29,795 nucleotides of DNA from Trichomonas tenax (taxonomy: Eukaryota; Parabasalia; Trichomonadida; Trichomonadidae). Shown one piece after another: positions 8,599 through 18,351 of the stretch. The notes below the pieces were generated by a model. That model saw only the letters and a list, made by a program, of their open reading frames with translations. It was not told the DNA's origin and ran no database searches. The stretch is from positions 1 to 29,795 of the forward strand of contig JALKBU010000634.1 of assembly GCA_023091735.1 (NCBI GenBank), read 5' to 3'. The first letter of the stretch is position 1. The number at the start of each line of letters is the position of its first letter. A program made the translations under genes and the position numbers.

Positions 8599-11500
8599 AT
8601 GAGATTGATTGTTTTCCTTTTCCTCCTCTCCCTTTTAGTTTTATGCCTGACAATACCGGCGAAAATGGCAATTGTGATGCGAATTCAATTGTGGCTTAAG
8701 CGTGTGTTCAACAAAGCTCTATATTACGAGAAAGGAAAAACTTTAATCTCATTCGTCAATTTATTGGGCGAAGGCAATAGAATGAAACTGAAAAGCAGCT
8801 TAATTGATGTTTCTCTTAACTTTTTCTCACTTTTTAAAGGACACTCGTTTAAACAGGCCGAATTAAAAATTAATGATCTCGATTTAGAAATCTTAGAGAG
8901 CGAAAAATCGGAAACCACGAAACAAAAAACAACAATTGATCAATGGATTATGCAAAAAATACTTGTTTACGTTCTAATTTTAATCACTCGATCTGCAAAA
9001 CTTCAACTTCAGAACATAACAGTTAAATACAAAGGCAACAAATATCATTTCCAGTCGATTATCGTCGAATTTGATCGCTCTTTAAACAATTTTACGCTTA
9101 ATTTTACATTGAATGGACTTTCTTACTCGAAATTCGATCCTTGCGCTCACATACCACATCTAAGCACGTCATTTAAAGGATCTCTGCAATCTCTTCAGTT
9201 ATTTTTGTCGAGCTTTTACAGGAAATTTGGCGTTCGAATCCCAGAACTCAATATTCACTTCAATGATGGTCAATTTTGCATCAACGAGTGCGAACTCTAT
9301 GTAAATTCACCAACAGATGAGGATGTTGACGCTAAAATCACGATGGACAAAATCAATTTGCTTCTTCCTGTTCTCGATTTGCACACAAAACGAATAAACA
9401 TAAACATCACCGAATTCTCAATTCTCGACGATGTCGTTGAAATCAATAGGTTATACGCAACACGCGGAAAACAGCAATTATGCGATATTCCCACAATAAG
9501 AATGGACAAGAACACGTTCTCATTTGAACACGTTGATTTGTACATATCAGCAACATTGCTGATTGATATTGGACTTCTTAACAGATTCTTTTATGGAGTA
9601 TCAAATCCATTTGAACAAACTGTTGAAAAACCGAAATCTAATCAACAGATATACATGAAATCGCCAACTGTTATGTTAACAATCGCGTTCTCTGATAATC
9701 ACGTTATACGATTCCCAATGAAAAAAGTTGTTTTCCAAAATCGTGAAATTTCAGCGAAATCTTTCATGATAGATATTGTTTTTCCACAGAAAACATTCAC
9801 ATTTTTGACAGCAAGATGGGCAGAACTCAACATAGCGCATCCAAACTTTGCATTAAAAGCAAGAGAAGCAGAGTTTACGTTGCATTCAGATCTCGCTGAA
9901 AAATCATTCATCACTGAAACATTTTCTCTCATTTCATGGCTTTCGAAGCAGATGAAAGGTGACAGATCTGCGTTCAGAGACAAGCTTCCACCAACATCAA
10001 GGAAGTTCTCTTTCTCATTCGAGCAAGGTGCCATTAAATACACGACTTCTCATTTAACTGATCAAATCACGATTTCCAATGTCGCAAAGACTGAAGCAAT
10101 GCAGCAATTGAAAATCAGACAAGAAAAGGCATTGCAGATTCTCAAGGCTCGCAGTGCCAAAACATTCGATGAGAATAACTATGAATCTGAATCCAAAGAT
10201 ATGTTATTCAAGTTGTTTAGAAAAGCATGGCAAAAACTTCCTGCGCCAGATATTGTTTTGTACTCAGTTCCATTCAAGGATCTTGACTTCATTATTGATG
10301 GCCCAGCACTTCATAACAGAGAAGCTGCATTAGAGAAACTTGTTGTCATCGATAAGCACTTAGAGAAAGAAGATGTTGGAAGAATTTTCGGTGGTGCTTT
10401 GACATTCAACTCTAAGTATATGGCATTGAATTCGAGGCACTCCGGTGTTATTATGACAATGGAAGACATCCAAACAAGCGGTTGGTACATCAATGCTAAG
10501 AAGAAAGGCGTTACAAGAAACGACTATTTCCATTACAGAATCACGTGCGATGAGGGATTCGATGTTTTCGATATTCCAAGCATCTCAAGCCGCGCTGTTC
10601 AGTTCTTCGATTTCAATATGAAGACATCAAAGATTGTCATGAGATCGCTTCCAGACTGGAGCGAAATCAGACAAGATTGGAAGCTTGGATCGACTATTTG
10701 GAGAACAGAGAAATACAAATATAAGCGCGTTTACATGTTCGACAAGTACAGAATCAGATACCGGTGGCTGTTCAAAGTATCTGCAAAAGATTTCATTGTT
10801 CAAAAATACGACCTAGACACGATATACACTCAAACTCCATACATCAACTTCATTTTGCCAGACTTCGCTTTCTCATTCGATAGAAGGCAATTCACATTAG
10901 TTGCATCGCAGTTTTTGGTCAGAGCACAGACACAGCATGGAATGCGTTCACTTGCAACATTCCCAGCACCGAATATGACCGCAAGAATTGTTTCTCACAA
11001 TCCATATAACGCTGATGCAAGAAGGCCGACATTCGTTCCAATTGATTCATACAGACTCACTGATCCAGAATATGAACCATTCCAGAAATACTGCAGTCAC
11101 ACGTATTCTGTTCACTCAACGATTGACTTTGGTGATGGCTTCTTGGTCATCAACGGCGATCTCTTGAAGCAGTTTGTCCACGGAATCATTCACAAAGGAC
11201 CGGCGATGGGGAGATACGTGAAGCCAACGAATTATATCAGAAGGACATCGACATATCCAAAGTTCTCTTTCTTTGATGTTTCTGTTATGATTCCGAAGCT
11301 TATGATGACACTAAGTGGCGATAAAATTAGAGTGAAGTTAACAGGAGATCCGCTCATCTTAAAGATGTCTACTGACGGTGGATTCAAAGTCACTTGCACA
11401 GGAAACAAGAGTGAACTTATTGCCACATTCTGTGAACGAAAGATGTGTTCTGTTATTGTCAATCACATTGACGTTGCAACTAAAGAGACAATCACAGCAA

Positions 11501-12771
11501 AGGTCAGATCAATCACTGGTGAAATCACAACAGAAGCATTAAGTCACCTCAATGAATTCGTCATCGAACTTCCGCCACCAAAGAAGAAGAATCCACTTCC
11601 AATGATGACGAACGAACAGGATTTGTTGAAGCATTTTACAACAACCAAATTCATTATCGGGCTCGCTGAAAGCAAGATGACATTGATGCTTTCTGACAGC
11701 GAGTCATCATGCAGCTTGACAATGCAGAATCTTATGTTTGAGAAACGTAAGAACGACACTCAGACATCCCTCAATATCCTTAAGATTGACAACATTGATT
11801 TACACACTCACAGTGTCAATCCATTGTTCCATTTCGAGAAGATCAGCTTCTTCAATGCTTCTGGTCTCTCATCAGCCATGAAACTGTTCAATGTTCAACA
11901 ACTCGCTGTCAACTTCCGTCCAGATGACTTCGACGTCTTCGTTCCAGCAATTCAAGCCTATTCACTCAAGATCAACAGCGATGATGACAAAGCAAACAAG
12001 ATCGCTGGAAGAGATTCACTTATCTCTGGAACAATCTCGAAGATCGATGTGAAGTTCTTCCATCCTGAAGGCCATGTTATATGCATCATCAATCTTACAT
12101 CGCCAAACATTTATTACTTGGCAAATATCGATAACAGCGCTGTTATTAACTTCCAGTTGCAGTCATTCTCAGCAATTGATGATACTTCTCTTAATCCCTT
12201 CAGAGAAATCTTCTCATGCACATCAGAACAGATGCTTGTCGATCTGAGAATGAAGAGAGCAAAGAGGATCATGAAGAGACCTGTTTTCGAACGCATTAAA
12301 TGCAAGATTGCACCATTCTCTGCTGCGATATCAATGCCATTCATCAAGAATCTTATTGCGATCTTCCCATCGGCAGATGAGTTACGTGCACTTGATATCG
12401 ATCAGGATGATATTGATGAGAACCAAGAGTCATCGATGCAGGATGGCATTGCTTCACCAAACATCGAAAACTCTGAGAGCGAAGGCGCATTTTTCTGCAG
12501 AGAATTCATTTTGCATCAGTTCTCAGCAAACCTCAACTTCAGACGCAAAGAAACAGGTACATTCAAAGAGTTCTTAGACAGGAGCTTCACATATCAAGGA
12601 CTCCACATGTATGATATTTTCGGCACAAAGAATCAATTGGCAGCCTATATCAAGAAGAACTTGAAGTGGACTTTGATCAAAGCTCTTCCTGGCTTCATCC
12701 TTTCTAAAGGCAAAAAGACGCAGCAGCTAAACAATGCTCCGCTTCCAAAGCCGAAGGACATGGAAAACTAG
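8599..12771 (+). CDS. Bridge-like lipid transfer protein (RBG family; Fmp27/SABRE/Hobbit/BLTP2-like)
   Basis: Probably a rod-shaped lipid channel at membrane contact sites. The open frame extends upstream to 8503, but only without an ATG. The first in-frame ATG at 8599 gives 1390 aa and starts directly with a hydrophobic anchor, RLIVFLFLLSLLVLC (residues 2-16), as in RBG proteins, which are anchored in the ER at their N terminus. The body is a long, beta-rich series of repeats without catalytic motifs, again typical of the family. The C-terminal 80 residues (from about 1300: REFILHQFSANLNFRRK, then TYQGLHMYDIFGTKNQLA and LKWTLIKALPGFIL) look like the end of the Apt1/Fmp27 C-terminal domain. 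It is shorter than BLTP2 (about 2200 aa). A different RBG branch or a VPS13-like relative is possible; the exact branch is not settled. Confidence 0.6.
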   Translation: MRLIVFLFLLSLLVLCLTIPAKMAIVMRIQLWLKRVFNKALYYEKGKTLISFVNLLGEGNRMKLKSSLIDVSLNFFSLFKGHSFKQAELKINDLDLEILESEKSETTKQKTTIDQWIMQKILVYVLILITRSAKLQLQNITVKYKGNKYHFQSIIVEFDRSLNNFTLNFTLNGLSYSKFDPCAHIPHLSTSFKGSLQSLQLFLSSFYRKFGVRIPELNIHFNDGQFCINECELYVNSPTDEDVDAKITMDKINLLLPVLDLHTKRININITEFSILDDVVEINRLYATRGKQQLCDIPTIRMDKNTFSFEHVDLYISATLLIDIGLLNRFFYGVSNPFEQTVEKPKSNQQIYMKSPTVMLTIAFSDNHVIRFPMKKVVFQNREISAKSFMIDIVFPQKTFTFLTARWAELNIAHPNFALKAREAEFTLHSDLAEKSFITETFSLISWLSKQMKGDRSAFRDKLPPTSRKFSFSFEQGAIKYTTSHLTDQITISNVAKTEAMQQLKIRQEKALQILKARSAKTFDENNYESESKDMLFKLFRKAWQKLPAPDIVLYSVPFKDLDFIIDGPALHNREAALEKLVVIDKHLEKEDVGRIFGGALTFNSKYMALNSRHSGVIMTMEDIQTSGWYINAKKKGVTRNDYFHYRITCDEGFDVFDIPSISSRAVQFFDFNMKTSKIVMRSLPDWSEIRQDWKLGSTIWRTEKYKYKRVYMFDKYRIRYRWLFKVSAKDFIVQKYDLDTIYTQTPYINFILPDFAFSFDRRQFTLVASQFLVRAQTQHGMRSLATFPAPNMTARIVSHNPYNADARRPTFVPIDSYRLTDPEYEPFQKYCSHTYSVHSTIDFGDGFLVINGDLLKQFVHGIIHKGPAMGRYVKPTNYIRRTSTYPKFSFFDVSVMIPKLMMTLSGDKIRVKLTGDPLILKMSTDGGFKVTCTGNKSELIATFCERKMCSVIVNHIDVATKETITAKVRSITGEITTEALSHLNEFVIELPPPKKKNPLPMMTNEQDLLKHFTTTKFIIGLAESKMTLMLSDSESSCSLTMQNLMFEKRKNDTQTSLNILKIDNIDLHTHSVNPLFHFEKISFFNASGLSSAMKLFNVQQLAVNFRPDDFDVFVPAIQAYSLKINSDDDKANKIAGRDSLISGTISKIDVKFFHPEGHVICIINLTSPNIYYLANIDNSAVINFQLQSFSAIDDTSLNPFREIFSCTSEQMLVDLRMKRAKRIMKRPVFERIKCKIAPFSAAISMPFIKNLIAIFPSADELRALDIDQDDIDENQESSMQDGIASPNIENSESEGAFFCREFILHQFSANLNFRRKETGTFKEFLDRSFTYQGLHMYDIFGTKNQLAAYIKKNLKWTLIKALPGFILSKGKKTQQLNNAPLPKPKDMEN

Positions 12772-13674
12772 TTATTGTATACTATTGTTCATAAGTAAAA
12801 TGTTTTATTTTATCAACACTAAATTTATATACTTGAAATAACGATATTGATAATTGTTTAGGGAATAAGTCAGCAAAAAATGAAGACCGATGAATAGAAC
12901 TTTCTATAAGTCTCTCAGGTTGTTGCTACACATCATGTCATATATGAGGAAATGTAGATTTTGGATCAGTAATACATTAGTGACGTGGAAAATATTTTTG
13001 ATTTCCAAAAATTAGTTTGACACATAAATATATTATTGACGTGTAAACTATCTTTTGACGAATATTTTTGGCATGAAAATATTTTATTTGACAAGTATTT
13101 TTGACATGTAAATAGTGTTATTTGACAAAATATTTTTCGACTTGTAAAATTTTTTATGTGACAAAAGATATTTTTTTGTTACATAGTTTTTGAATCTGTC
13201 AAATAATGAAATTGAAACGATTATTTTTGGATCAATTATATTTGTATCCAAAATAATCGTAAGGCAGAAATATGTGGAATCAAAAACAGCAACGAATTAT
13301 TAATCTGTGCAACATTATGAGTCCAAAAACAAAATTTCGGGAAAAGTTTTGAAAACAGAGAAATCGCGATATTCCTATGCTCTAAGAGATGGAGAGCATG
13401 GATCAGAATGGACAAAGGAGTATTGAAAAATAAAAACTGACAAAATACGGTTATAACATAACTCCATACATGAAATTAAAACGTGAGGTTATGTAAAAAT
13501 TTATGTTTGTCACTTTTCGCTGAAAAAGCAATTTTAACAATTTCATTAATTTTCGCACTTCTGAAGAAATCCATCTACAATAAAAAATGTAAAATTGAAA
13601 AAGCTTCTTCAATTGACTTTTTCATACAGAAATAAAATAAATCTGAAAAAATTAGGAAAAATTTTAATCAAAAA
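12772..13674. promoter_or_regulatory. Intergenic region with a cluster of TGACATGTAA-like motifs
   Basis: Between 13016 and 13165 the core TGAC, or a one-base variant of it, recurs about nine times, at 13018, 13037, 13056, 13069, 13089, 13102, 13123, 13138 and 13159. Each is followed by a degenerate AT-rich tail such as ATGTAAATA or AAGTATTTT. Steps are about 13-21 nt. A further copy is at 12981. TAACGATA, the Trichomonas MRE-1 type Myb box, occurs at 12839-12846. The cluster lies 500-660 nt before the Ras-like gene. No gene is seen. Confidence 0.4.
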
Positions 13675-14253
13675 ATGGCTGAGTACAAAATCGTAGTCTT
13701 CGGTGCTGGTGCCGTCGGCAAATCTGCGCTCACTATTCAGTTCGTCCAAGGCCAGTTCATCACCGATTACGACCCTACGATCGAAGACGCTTACAAAAGG
13801 CCATTAAACGTTGATGGCGAAAGCGTTCAGCTTGATATTACAGATACTGCCGGCCAGGATGACTTCGCCGCTATGCGTACATCCTATATGCGCCAAGGAA
13901 AGGGTTTCATCCTTGTTTATGCAATCGATGATCGCCTTTCTTTCGAGGAAATCGAAAACTTCCATCGTGAACTTCTTCGCACTAAAAACACAACATCGAA
14001 TGTCCCATGTGTCATTTGCGGAAACAAATGCGATCTTGAAGAACGCAGAATCATCAGCAAAGCCGAGGGTGAGGAGCTCGCTGCAAAGCTTAAGTGCAAG
14101 TTCTTCGAAACATCTGCCCTCAGGAACACAAACATTCACGAAACTTTCACAACACTTGTTAGGGAAATAATGGCAAAGGAAAAGCCACAAGAGGCTGCAC
14201 CATTGCAAAAGAAGACAGAGAAAGCTGGCGGTGGATGCTGCCTTTTAATCTAA
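13675..14253 (+). CDS. Ras/Rap-family small GTPase
   Basis: Membrane-anchored GTP switch of the Ras subfamily, 192 aa, complete. Residues 10-17 form the P-loop GAGAVGKS; YDPTIEDAY is switch I; DTAGQDDF is switch II and keeps the catalytic Gln; NKCD and ETSA are the guanine-specificity motifs. The Ras-type effector loop and absence of a Rab or Rho insert separate it from other small GTPases. The C terminus is GGGCCLLI: Cys189 starts a CLLI CAAX box, whose last residue favours geranylgeranylation, and Cys188 could be palmitoylated. The second P-loop glycine pair reads GA rather than GG, a common natural variant. The stop codon lies in TAAA, the trichomonad poly(A) signal. Ras and Rap cannot be told apart with certainty. 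Confidence 0.95.
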   Translation: MAEYKIVVFGAGAVGKSALTIQFVQGQFITDYDPTIEDAYKRPLNVDGESVQLDITDTAGQDDFAAMRTSYMRQGKGFILVYAIDDRLSFEEIENFHRELLRTKNTTSNVPCVICGNKCDLEERRIISKAEGEELAAKLKCKFFETSALRNTNIHETFTTLVREIMAKEKPQEAAPLQKKTEKAGGGCCLLI

Positions 14254-14743
14254 ATTCAAAAAACGGGCTATCTAATGTAAAATTTAATTTTTAATAAACA
14301 ATACATTAATGTATAGATATGCAAGACTGATGTCTTTCCGTTAAGATCGAAAATTATGATTTAAAGTGTGGAATATAATATCTTAAAAATTAAATAAGAT
14401 TCCTGATACTATTTAATCAGTCAATAAATTCTTTGCCTGTAAGAATAACATCCTGCTGATGAATTAGACCTAATTTATTATTGGAGCGAATATTTGAATT
14501 AAATTTTCAAGATTTTGACTAAACTACGACTTGGTAGAGCTAGGGGACACAAATTTAATGGAAATGATCGTAAAACGAGTCGATAATTAATTTGCCATGA
14601 TAAAAATAGTGTGTTTAAGCATCATTTTTGTTATCGTTGTAATATAAACGAAATGATATTATTGAATCCTTAGTTGTAAAGTTATTGGACAAAGAAAAAG
14701 TGCAGAATTTGAATAAATGTGATTTTGATTGATGTGTCTGAAT
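14254..14743. other. Convergent intergenic spacer
   Basis: AT-rich spacer between the 3' ends of the Ras-like gene and the coiled-coil gene. It contains several AATAAA/TAAA strings suited to 3'-end formation. No gene or repeat is seen. Confidence 0.3.
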
Positions 14744-15802
14744 TTAGTTGTATATCTTAGAGCCTCGAGATTTTCTTGTTGCTGCTTTTGTTCCTCTTCC
14801 AATTTGAGTCGTTGCTGGTCTTGTTAAATTATCGCCTGAAATCATTGTCACGGAGAGCGGCGGTGTAAACTGAGATTGCTCACAAGGCTCAAACGTTGTT
14901 GTCTTTGTAATTGCAGTCATTGGACGTGGTAGTGCCATATTTTGTGCTTTTCTTAATGATGGTGAACTCTTTATTCCATATCCTTGAAGATCTAAGTTCA
15001 ATTCTTCCTTAGAAACATAATAATCGAACTTTTTATAAATCTTATTGATTTGTTCACCAGATGTATCTTGTAATTGCTTGATTTGCGAACCAATGTTGTT
15101 GAATGTATCTTGCGAGACTTGAATAAATCCACCAAATCGTTTATTATTTTCATTGATAATATTTCTCAGTTCTTTTAACTCTTTTTTTTGCTTTGTCAGT
15201 GTATATATTGCGTTTTGGAAGCTCATGCGATGATCTGGACTATCAAATTGACATTCAGATGGCTCACAATCGAAAATTAAAATATTATTGACGTTTGTAA
15301 ACATAACTTTCTTTTTTTGTGGTTGTGATGTTGCAATTGTGCTCATTTTCTCAAGAAAATTGACCCTTTCAATGAGAACAGCGTTGTTTCTCTCTAATTC
15401 AATAATTCGTTCGTTATATTTATCCAAAAGTTCAGCGTAATTTGTGTTGTTTGTTTCGCCAGCGATTTTATTATACTTTTCAACGAATCTGTCAAGTGAA
15501 ATATCGATCATATTCTGAACAGAAGCGTCATTATGAAAAACTTGCTTCATTAATAACTTAAATGATGTTGATAATCTTTCAATTTTCTGCTCTGTTACCT
15601 CCATGAATGACGTTACATTGTCCTTAAAGACACTATCCACGCGTGTTTTGGCGAGATCTGCAAGTGCCGTGTTAAGGACTGCGATTTCTTTCGTGTGCTG
15701 GCTGATGTTGTGATGAAAGAACCCTATTATGTCTCTCGCGCTGTCAGGAGATGCACCAGCAAAATCATTGAGCGCCTTTTGAGGAATTTCAAGTCGCTCC
15801 AT
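14744..15802 (-). CDS. Coiled-coil protein of unknown function
   Basis: A 352-aa intact frame that I do not recognise. Residues about 35-165 and 190-255 are predicted by eye to be alpha-helical and coiled-coil, with heptad-like runs such as ELLDKYNERIIELERNNAVL and YTLTKQKKELKELRNIINEN. The C-terminal 80 residues are Thr/Ser/Pro/Arg-rich and probably disordered, ending in a basic stretch (RGTKAATRKSRGSKIYN). A cytoskeletal, basal-body or scaffold role would be typical for such a layout, but nothing in the sequence proves it. The stop codon is in TAAA. Motif copies of the TTTACAT-TGACA type lie about 80-130 nt upstream (15880-15935). Confidence 0.8.
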   Translation of the reverse strand: MERLEIPQKALNDFAGASPDSARDIIGFFHHNISQHTKEIAVLNTALADLAKTRVDSVFKDNVTSFMEVTEQKIERLSTSFKLLMKQVFHNDASVQNMIDISLDRFVEKYNKIAGETNNTNYAELLDKYNERIIELERNNAVLIERVNFLEKMSTIATSQPQKKKVMFTNVNNILIFDCEPSECQFDSPDHRMSFQNAIYTLTKQKKELKELRNIINENNKRFGGFIQVSQDTFNNIGSQIKQLQDTSGEQINKIYKKFDYYVSKEELNLDLQGYGIKSSPSLRKAQNMALPRPMTAITKTTTFEPCEQSQFTPPLSVTMISGDNLTRPATTQIGRGTKAATRKSRGSKIYN

Positions 15803-16455
15803 AAAAATTTTAAAAATTGGTTAAATTTTCAAACTCATAATTTATATTTCCATTTTCATATAGATAATAAATATTCGAAATATAAGGTTTTGACAAAATT
15901 TACTTTACATCTGACATAATATACTTTACATCTAACATTTTCAAAATTATCACATTACACTTGGATTGAAAGATGATTCAGACTCACCATTAATGTAAAA
16001 TCATTACAGCAACATTTAGAATATCTTCATATTGAAGTGCACTTGATATAGCTCGTATTTGATTTATTTGCTTTCTTTTAGTGCTTTTAAATAAACACAG
16101 TGAAAACATTTTGCATGCATTATGCATATACTATTTTATTCATTCCTTAATCTGTTATCGCTAATGATCAACGCAATCAAAATTATATTTATGTTAATTA
16201 TCATGCTACGAATTTCATCACATCACATTCTTAATATGAACAATTAATGCATTCTATCTACAGTGTGTGAAATCTATTATAAAGATTTGCAAACTAAAAG
16301 TTTATTGACAACAAATAATCTTCCTCAACTTTCACAATGTTATATCCACAATGAGATATGATCATTTGTACTCTATTTAAGACCATAAATCAATTAATTT
16401 CAATTGATACAAATGGCTTAAGAAATATTGCATGAAATGATTAAAGATAACATAT
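15803..16455. other. Intergenic AT-rich stretch
   Basis: It holds promoter-side motif copies for the coiled-coil gene at 15890-15935 (TTTGACAAAAT-like and repeated ACTTTACATCT). No gene is seen in the remaining approximately 500 nt before the Ap4A phosphorylase-like gene's 3' end. Confidence 0.3.
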
Positions 16456-17241
16456 TTATTCTTGCTTTATACTTACAGACAGATCAGTGAGGATTTTCAT
16501 TGGGTTTTGCAATATGTATTTATCGCTATTGTGCCAAATTGCAAGAATGCCACACATTCCGAGAGAGTTGATAACGATTCCTGCATTATGACGAGCCTTT
16601 GTTCTTGGCATCAAAGCGGCAATATCTTTCCTAACAACGAAATTATAATCTTTTGTTGGAAGATTTTTAACAAGTTGATGATAAACGTCGTTGATAGTCT
16701 TTCCTGTGATGGCCGTCATCTTTTCCCACCTAACTTCGAATGGCAATTTAACGTTATTTTTGAGTGCTGTCAAAATCGGTGTTTCATCCAATGGAGTGAA
16801 TTGGGCGTGCTTATGAAGCTGTGTGCAACCACTGTCGATGCCAGAATTGTAATAAGCAATGCCTTTTCCAAAAGAATTCAATACAGTGGCCATATCATCG
16901 AAGTTTCCTGGAAGCAATGGATTTCCCTGTTCACACGTATGGTTAGTAGCTGTAAGAACAACGTGTCCTGGCTGATGCATGAACTTGTTAATAATCACGT
17001 CCATTGTTGAGAGCCTTGTGACAAAGAGGTGAGGTTCGTATGGAGGAAGCAATGGATCTATAGCGTATTTTTGAGGCGGCTTGGAGATCGATGTTAATAA
17101 TCTTGTATCATATTCTTTAAAATGGAATTTAACGCCGTGATCTTCAACGACAATTGGAGGTTGGACGATATGAAGAAGATACGCTGCTTTATAACGCAGT
17201 GCTTCCTCAGCCTTTGAGAGGATTTTGTGAGCAAGAGACAT
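16456..17241 (-). CDS. Ap4A phosphorylase / ATP adenylyltransferase-like protein (APA1/APA2 family)
   Basis: Predicted enzyme of diadenosine tetraphosphate turnover: phosphorolysis of Ap4A to ATP and ADP through an adenylyl-histidine intermediate. From the chosen start it is 261 aa. Residues 129-147 carry the family signature (YYNSGIDSGCTQLHKHAQ), including the HxHxQ motif His143-Lys-His145-Ala-Gln147 of the HIT-like transferase superfamily. Around 86-114 is the region VVLTATNHTCEQGNPLLPG. Residues 200-252 match the C-terminal half of Apa1/Apa2 (NFVVRKDIAALMPRTK, INSLGMCGILAI). The start is taken at 17241, not at the upstream in-frame ATG at 17283, because TCATT, the trichomonad initiator consensus, lies at 17255-17251, about 12 nt upstream. 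The stop is in TAAA. Yeast Apa1 is longer (about 320 aa). Confidence 0.85.
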   Translation of the reverse strand: MSLAHKILSKAEEALRYKAAYLLHIVQPPIVVEDHGVKFHFKEYDTRLLTSISKPPQKYAIDPLLPPYEPHLFVTRLSTMDVIINKFMHQPGHVVLTATNHTCEQGNPLLPGNFDDMATVLNSFGKGIAYYNSGIDSGCTQLHKHAQFTPLDETPILTALKNNVKLPFEVRWEKMTAITGKTINDVYHQLVKNLPTKDYNFVVRKDIAALMPRTKARHNAGIVINSLGMCGILAIWHNSDKYILQNPMKILTDLSVSIKQE

Positions 17242-17345
17242 TTTGTATACAATGATCAGTGTCAAAAAGCAAATTATTGTCATGTAAATGTTTCAAAATA
17301 CTTGTTCATGTCACGTAAAGCAAAAATATCGCTACGTAAACAAAT
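17242..17345 (-). promoter_or_regulatory. Promoter region of the Ap4A phosphorylase-like gene
   Basis: Initiator-like TCATT on the minus strand (17255-17251). Motif copies follow upstream: TTGTCATGTAAA near 17278-17289, GTCACGTAAA near 17311-17320, and GCTACGTAAA near 17330-17340. They share the spaced TCAYGTAAA core seen elsewhere in the window. The function is inferred from position. Confidence 0.45.
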
Positions 17346-17774
17346 CATATTTGACAAAAAATTTTACATCAATATTTTGATCAATTTTGAATTGAAAATA
17401 ATCGTATTTCACACTTACGGGCGCAAAGACATCAAATATAGAGTTGAAATTTCAAAGATTTCTAAATCATTAACATTCATAACCTCAATGTATCCAATTT
17501 TAAATAGATATCGCTTATAGAAATGAGACAATCGCATTATTCATTATTCAATTTCATATATATAATGAAATTCTCCTATAATACATTGTAATTAAGGCAG
17601 AAACATTGCGGCACATAACAGGTGATAGTTAATGCTTAATTCTAAGCACAATATTTTCTAATTTCATATTTTTGGATTGATTTGCAGTGAACATCTATTT
17701 GGAGCTATATAAATTTCAATATATGATAAACTAAATCTATTGGAATATATTCTGTGTTAATAGGTATATAGAAA
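17346..17774. other. Intergenic AT-rich stretch
   Basis: Between the Ap4A phosphorylase-like gene's promoter and the 3' end of the next minus-strand gene. No gene, tRNA or clear repeat was recognised. Confidence 0.3.
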
Positions 17775-18082
17775 TTATTCATTTTGAAAATTATTGAAAA
17801 TATCTTCACCTAATTCATCTTTGTCCTCTTCAGAGCTATTTCTATCGTGGTCGGCATCTGTTGCATCTGTTGACTCACTTGGTTTTTCGATATTATAAGA
17901 CAGATCTCTTCTGCTTCATTAATTGGAATTCGCTCAGAAAAATGTTGTCTGTATAGCTTAAAATATCCTTTCATCGCTTGCAAAGCTCTTTCGGGTGTGA
18001 CTTTTCCAACAGACCGACTTAAAATAGTTTTGGCCAAGACACTTGGACGCATTTGTTGATCAATCATTAAAAAATATACCAT
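17775..18082 (-). pseudogene. Small protein gene with an apparent frameshift before an acidic tail
   Basis: The uninterrupted frame (18082 to 17810) gives 90 aa, beginning MVYFLMIDQQMRPSVLAKTI, and I recognise no family. Its last 25 residues (QVSQQMQQM and onward) look unlike coding sequence. A different frame, open from about 17922 down to a TAA at 17777-17775, encodes a highly acidic, serine-rich tail (NSSEEDKDELGEDIFNN) typical of real eukaryotic C termini. Both frames are open between about 17890 and 17922, so one indel there would join them into a protein of about 100 residues. Either the gene is decaying, or the assembly has one wrong base. Confidence 0.4.
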
Positions 18083-18351
18083 TTTTATATGTTCTTTGTG
18101 TATTGTATAGGAAGGGAATCATATTCATTAGTATCATGATTCTATTTGACACAATAGTTTTAATTAATAATATTAAAATATATAACATGCAACAATTGAT
18201 CAATATATTGCCTTAAAAGATCTCATTGCAAACATACCAAGTAACTAGTTAATATTATTTTGATTATAATATAATTGTGATTTGAATACACACACATTGA
18301 GCTTAAGCTACTTTATTTATAATATTAACTCAACCATATATACTAACAATC

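Noticed and set aside
16462..17010. 182-codon plus-strand ORF
   Set aside because: Lies antisense to the Ap4A phosphorylase-like gene, whose catalytic motif and C-terminal homology are clear.
17775..18082. Spliceosomal intron as the cause of the frame change
   Set aside because: No GTAYGT donor or ACTAACACACAG acceptor, the fixed trichomonad intron signals, is present; an indel explains it more simply.
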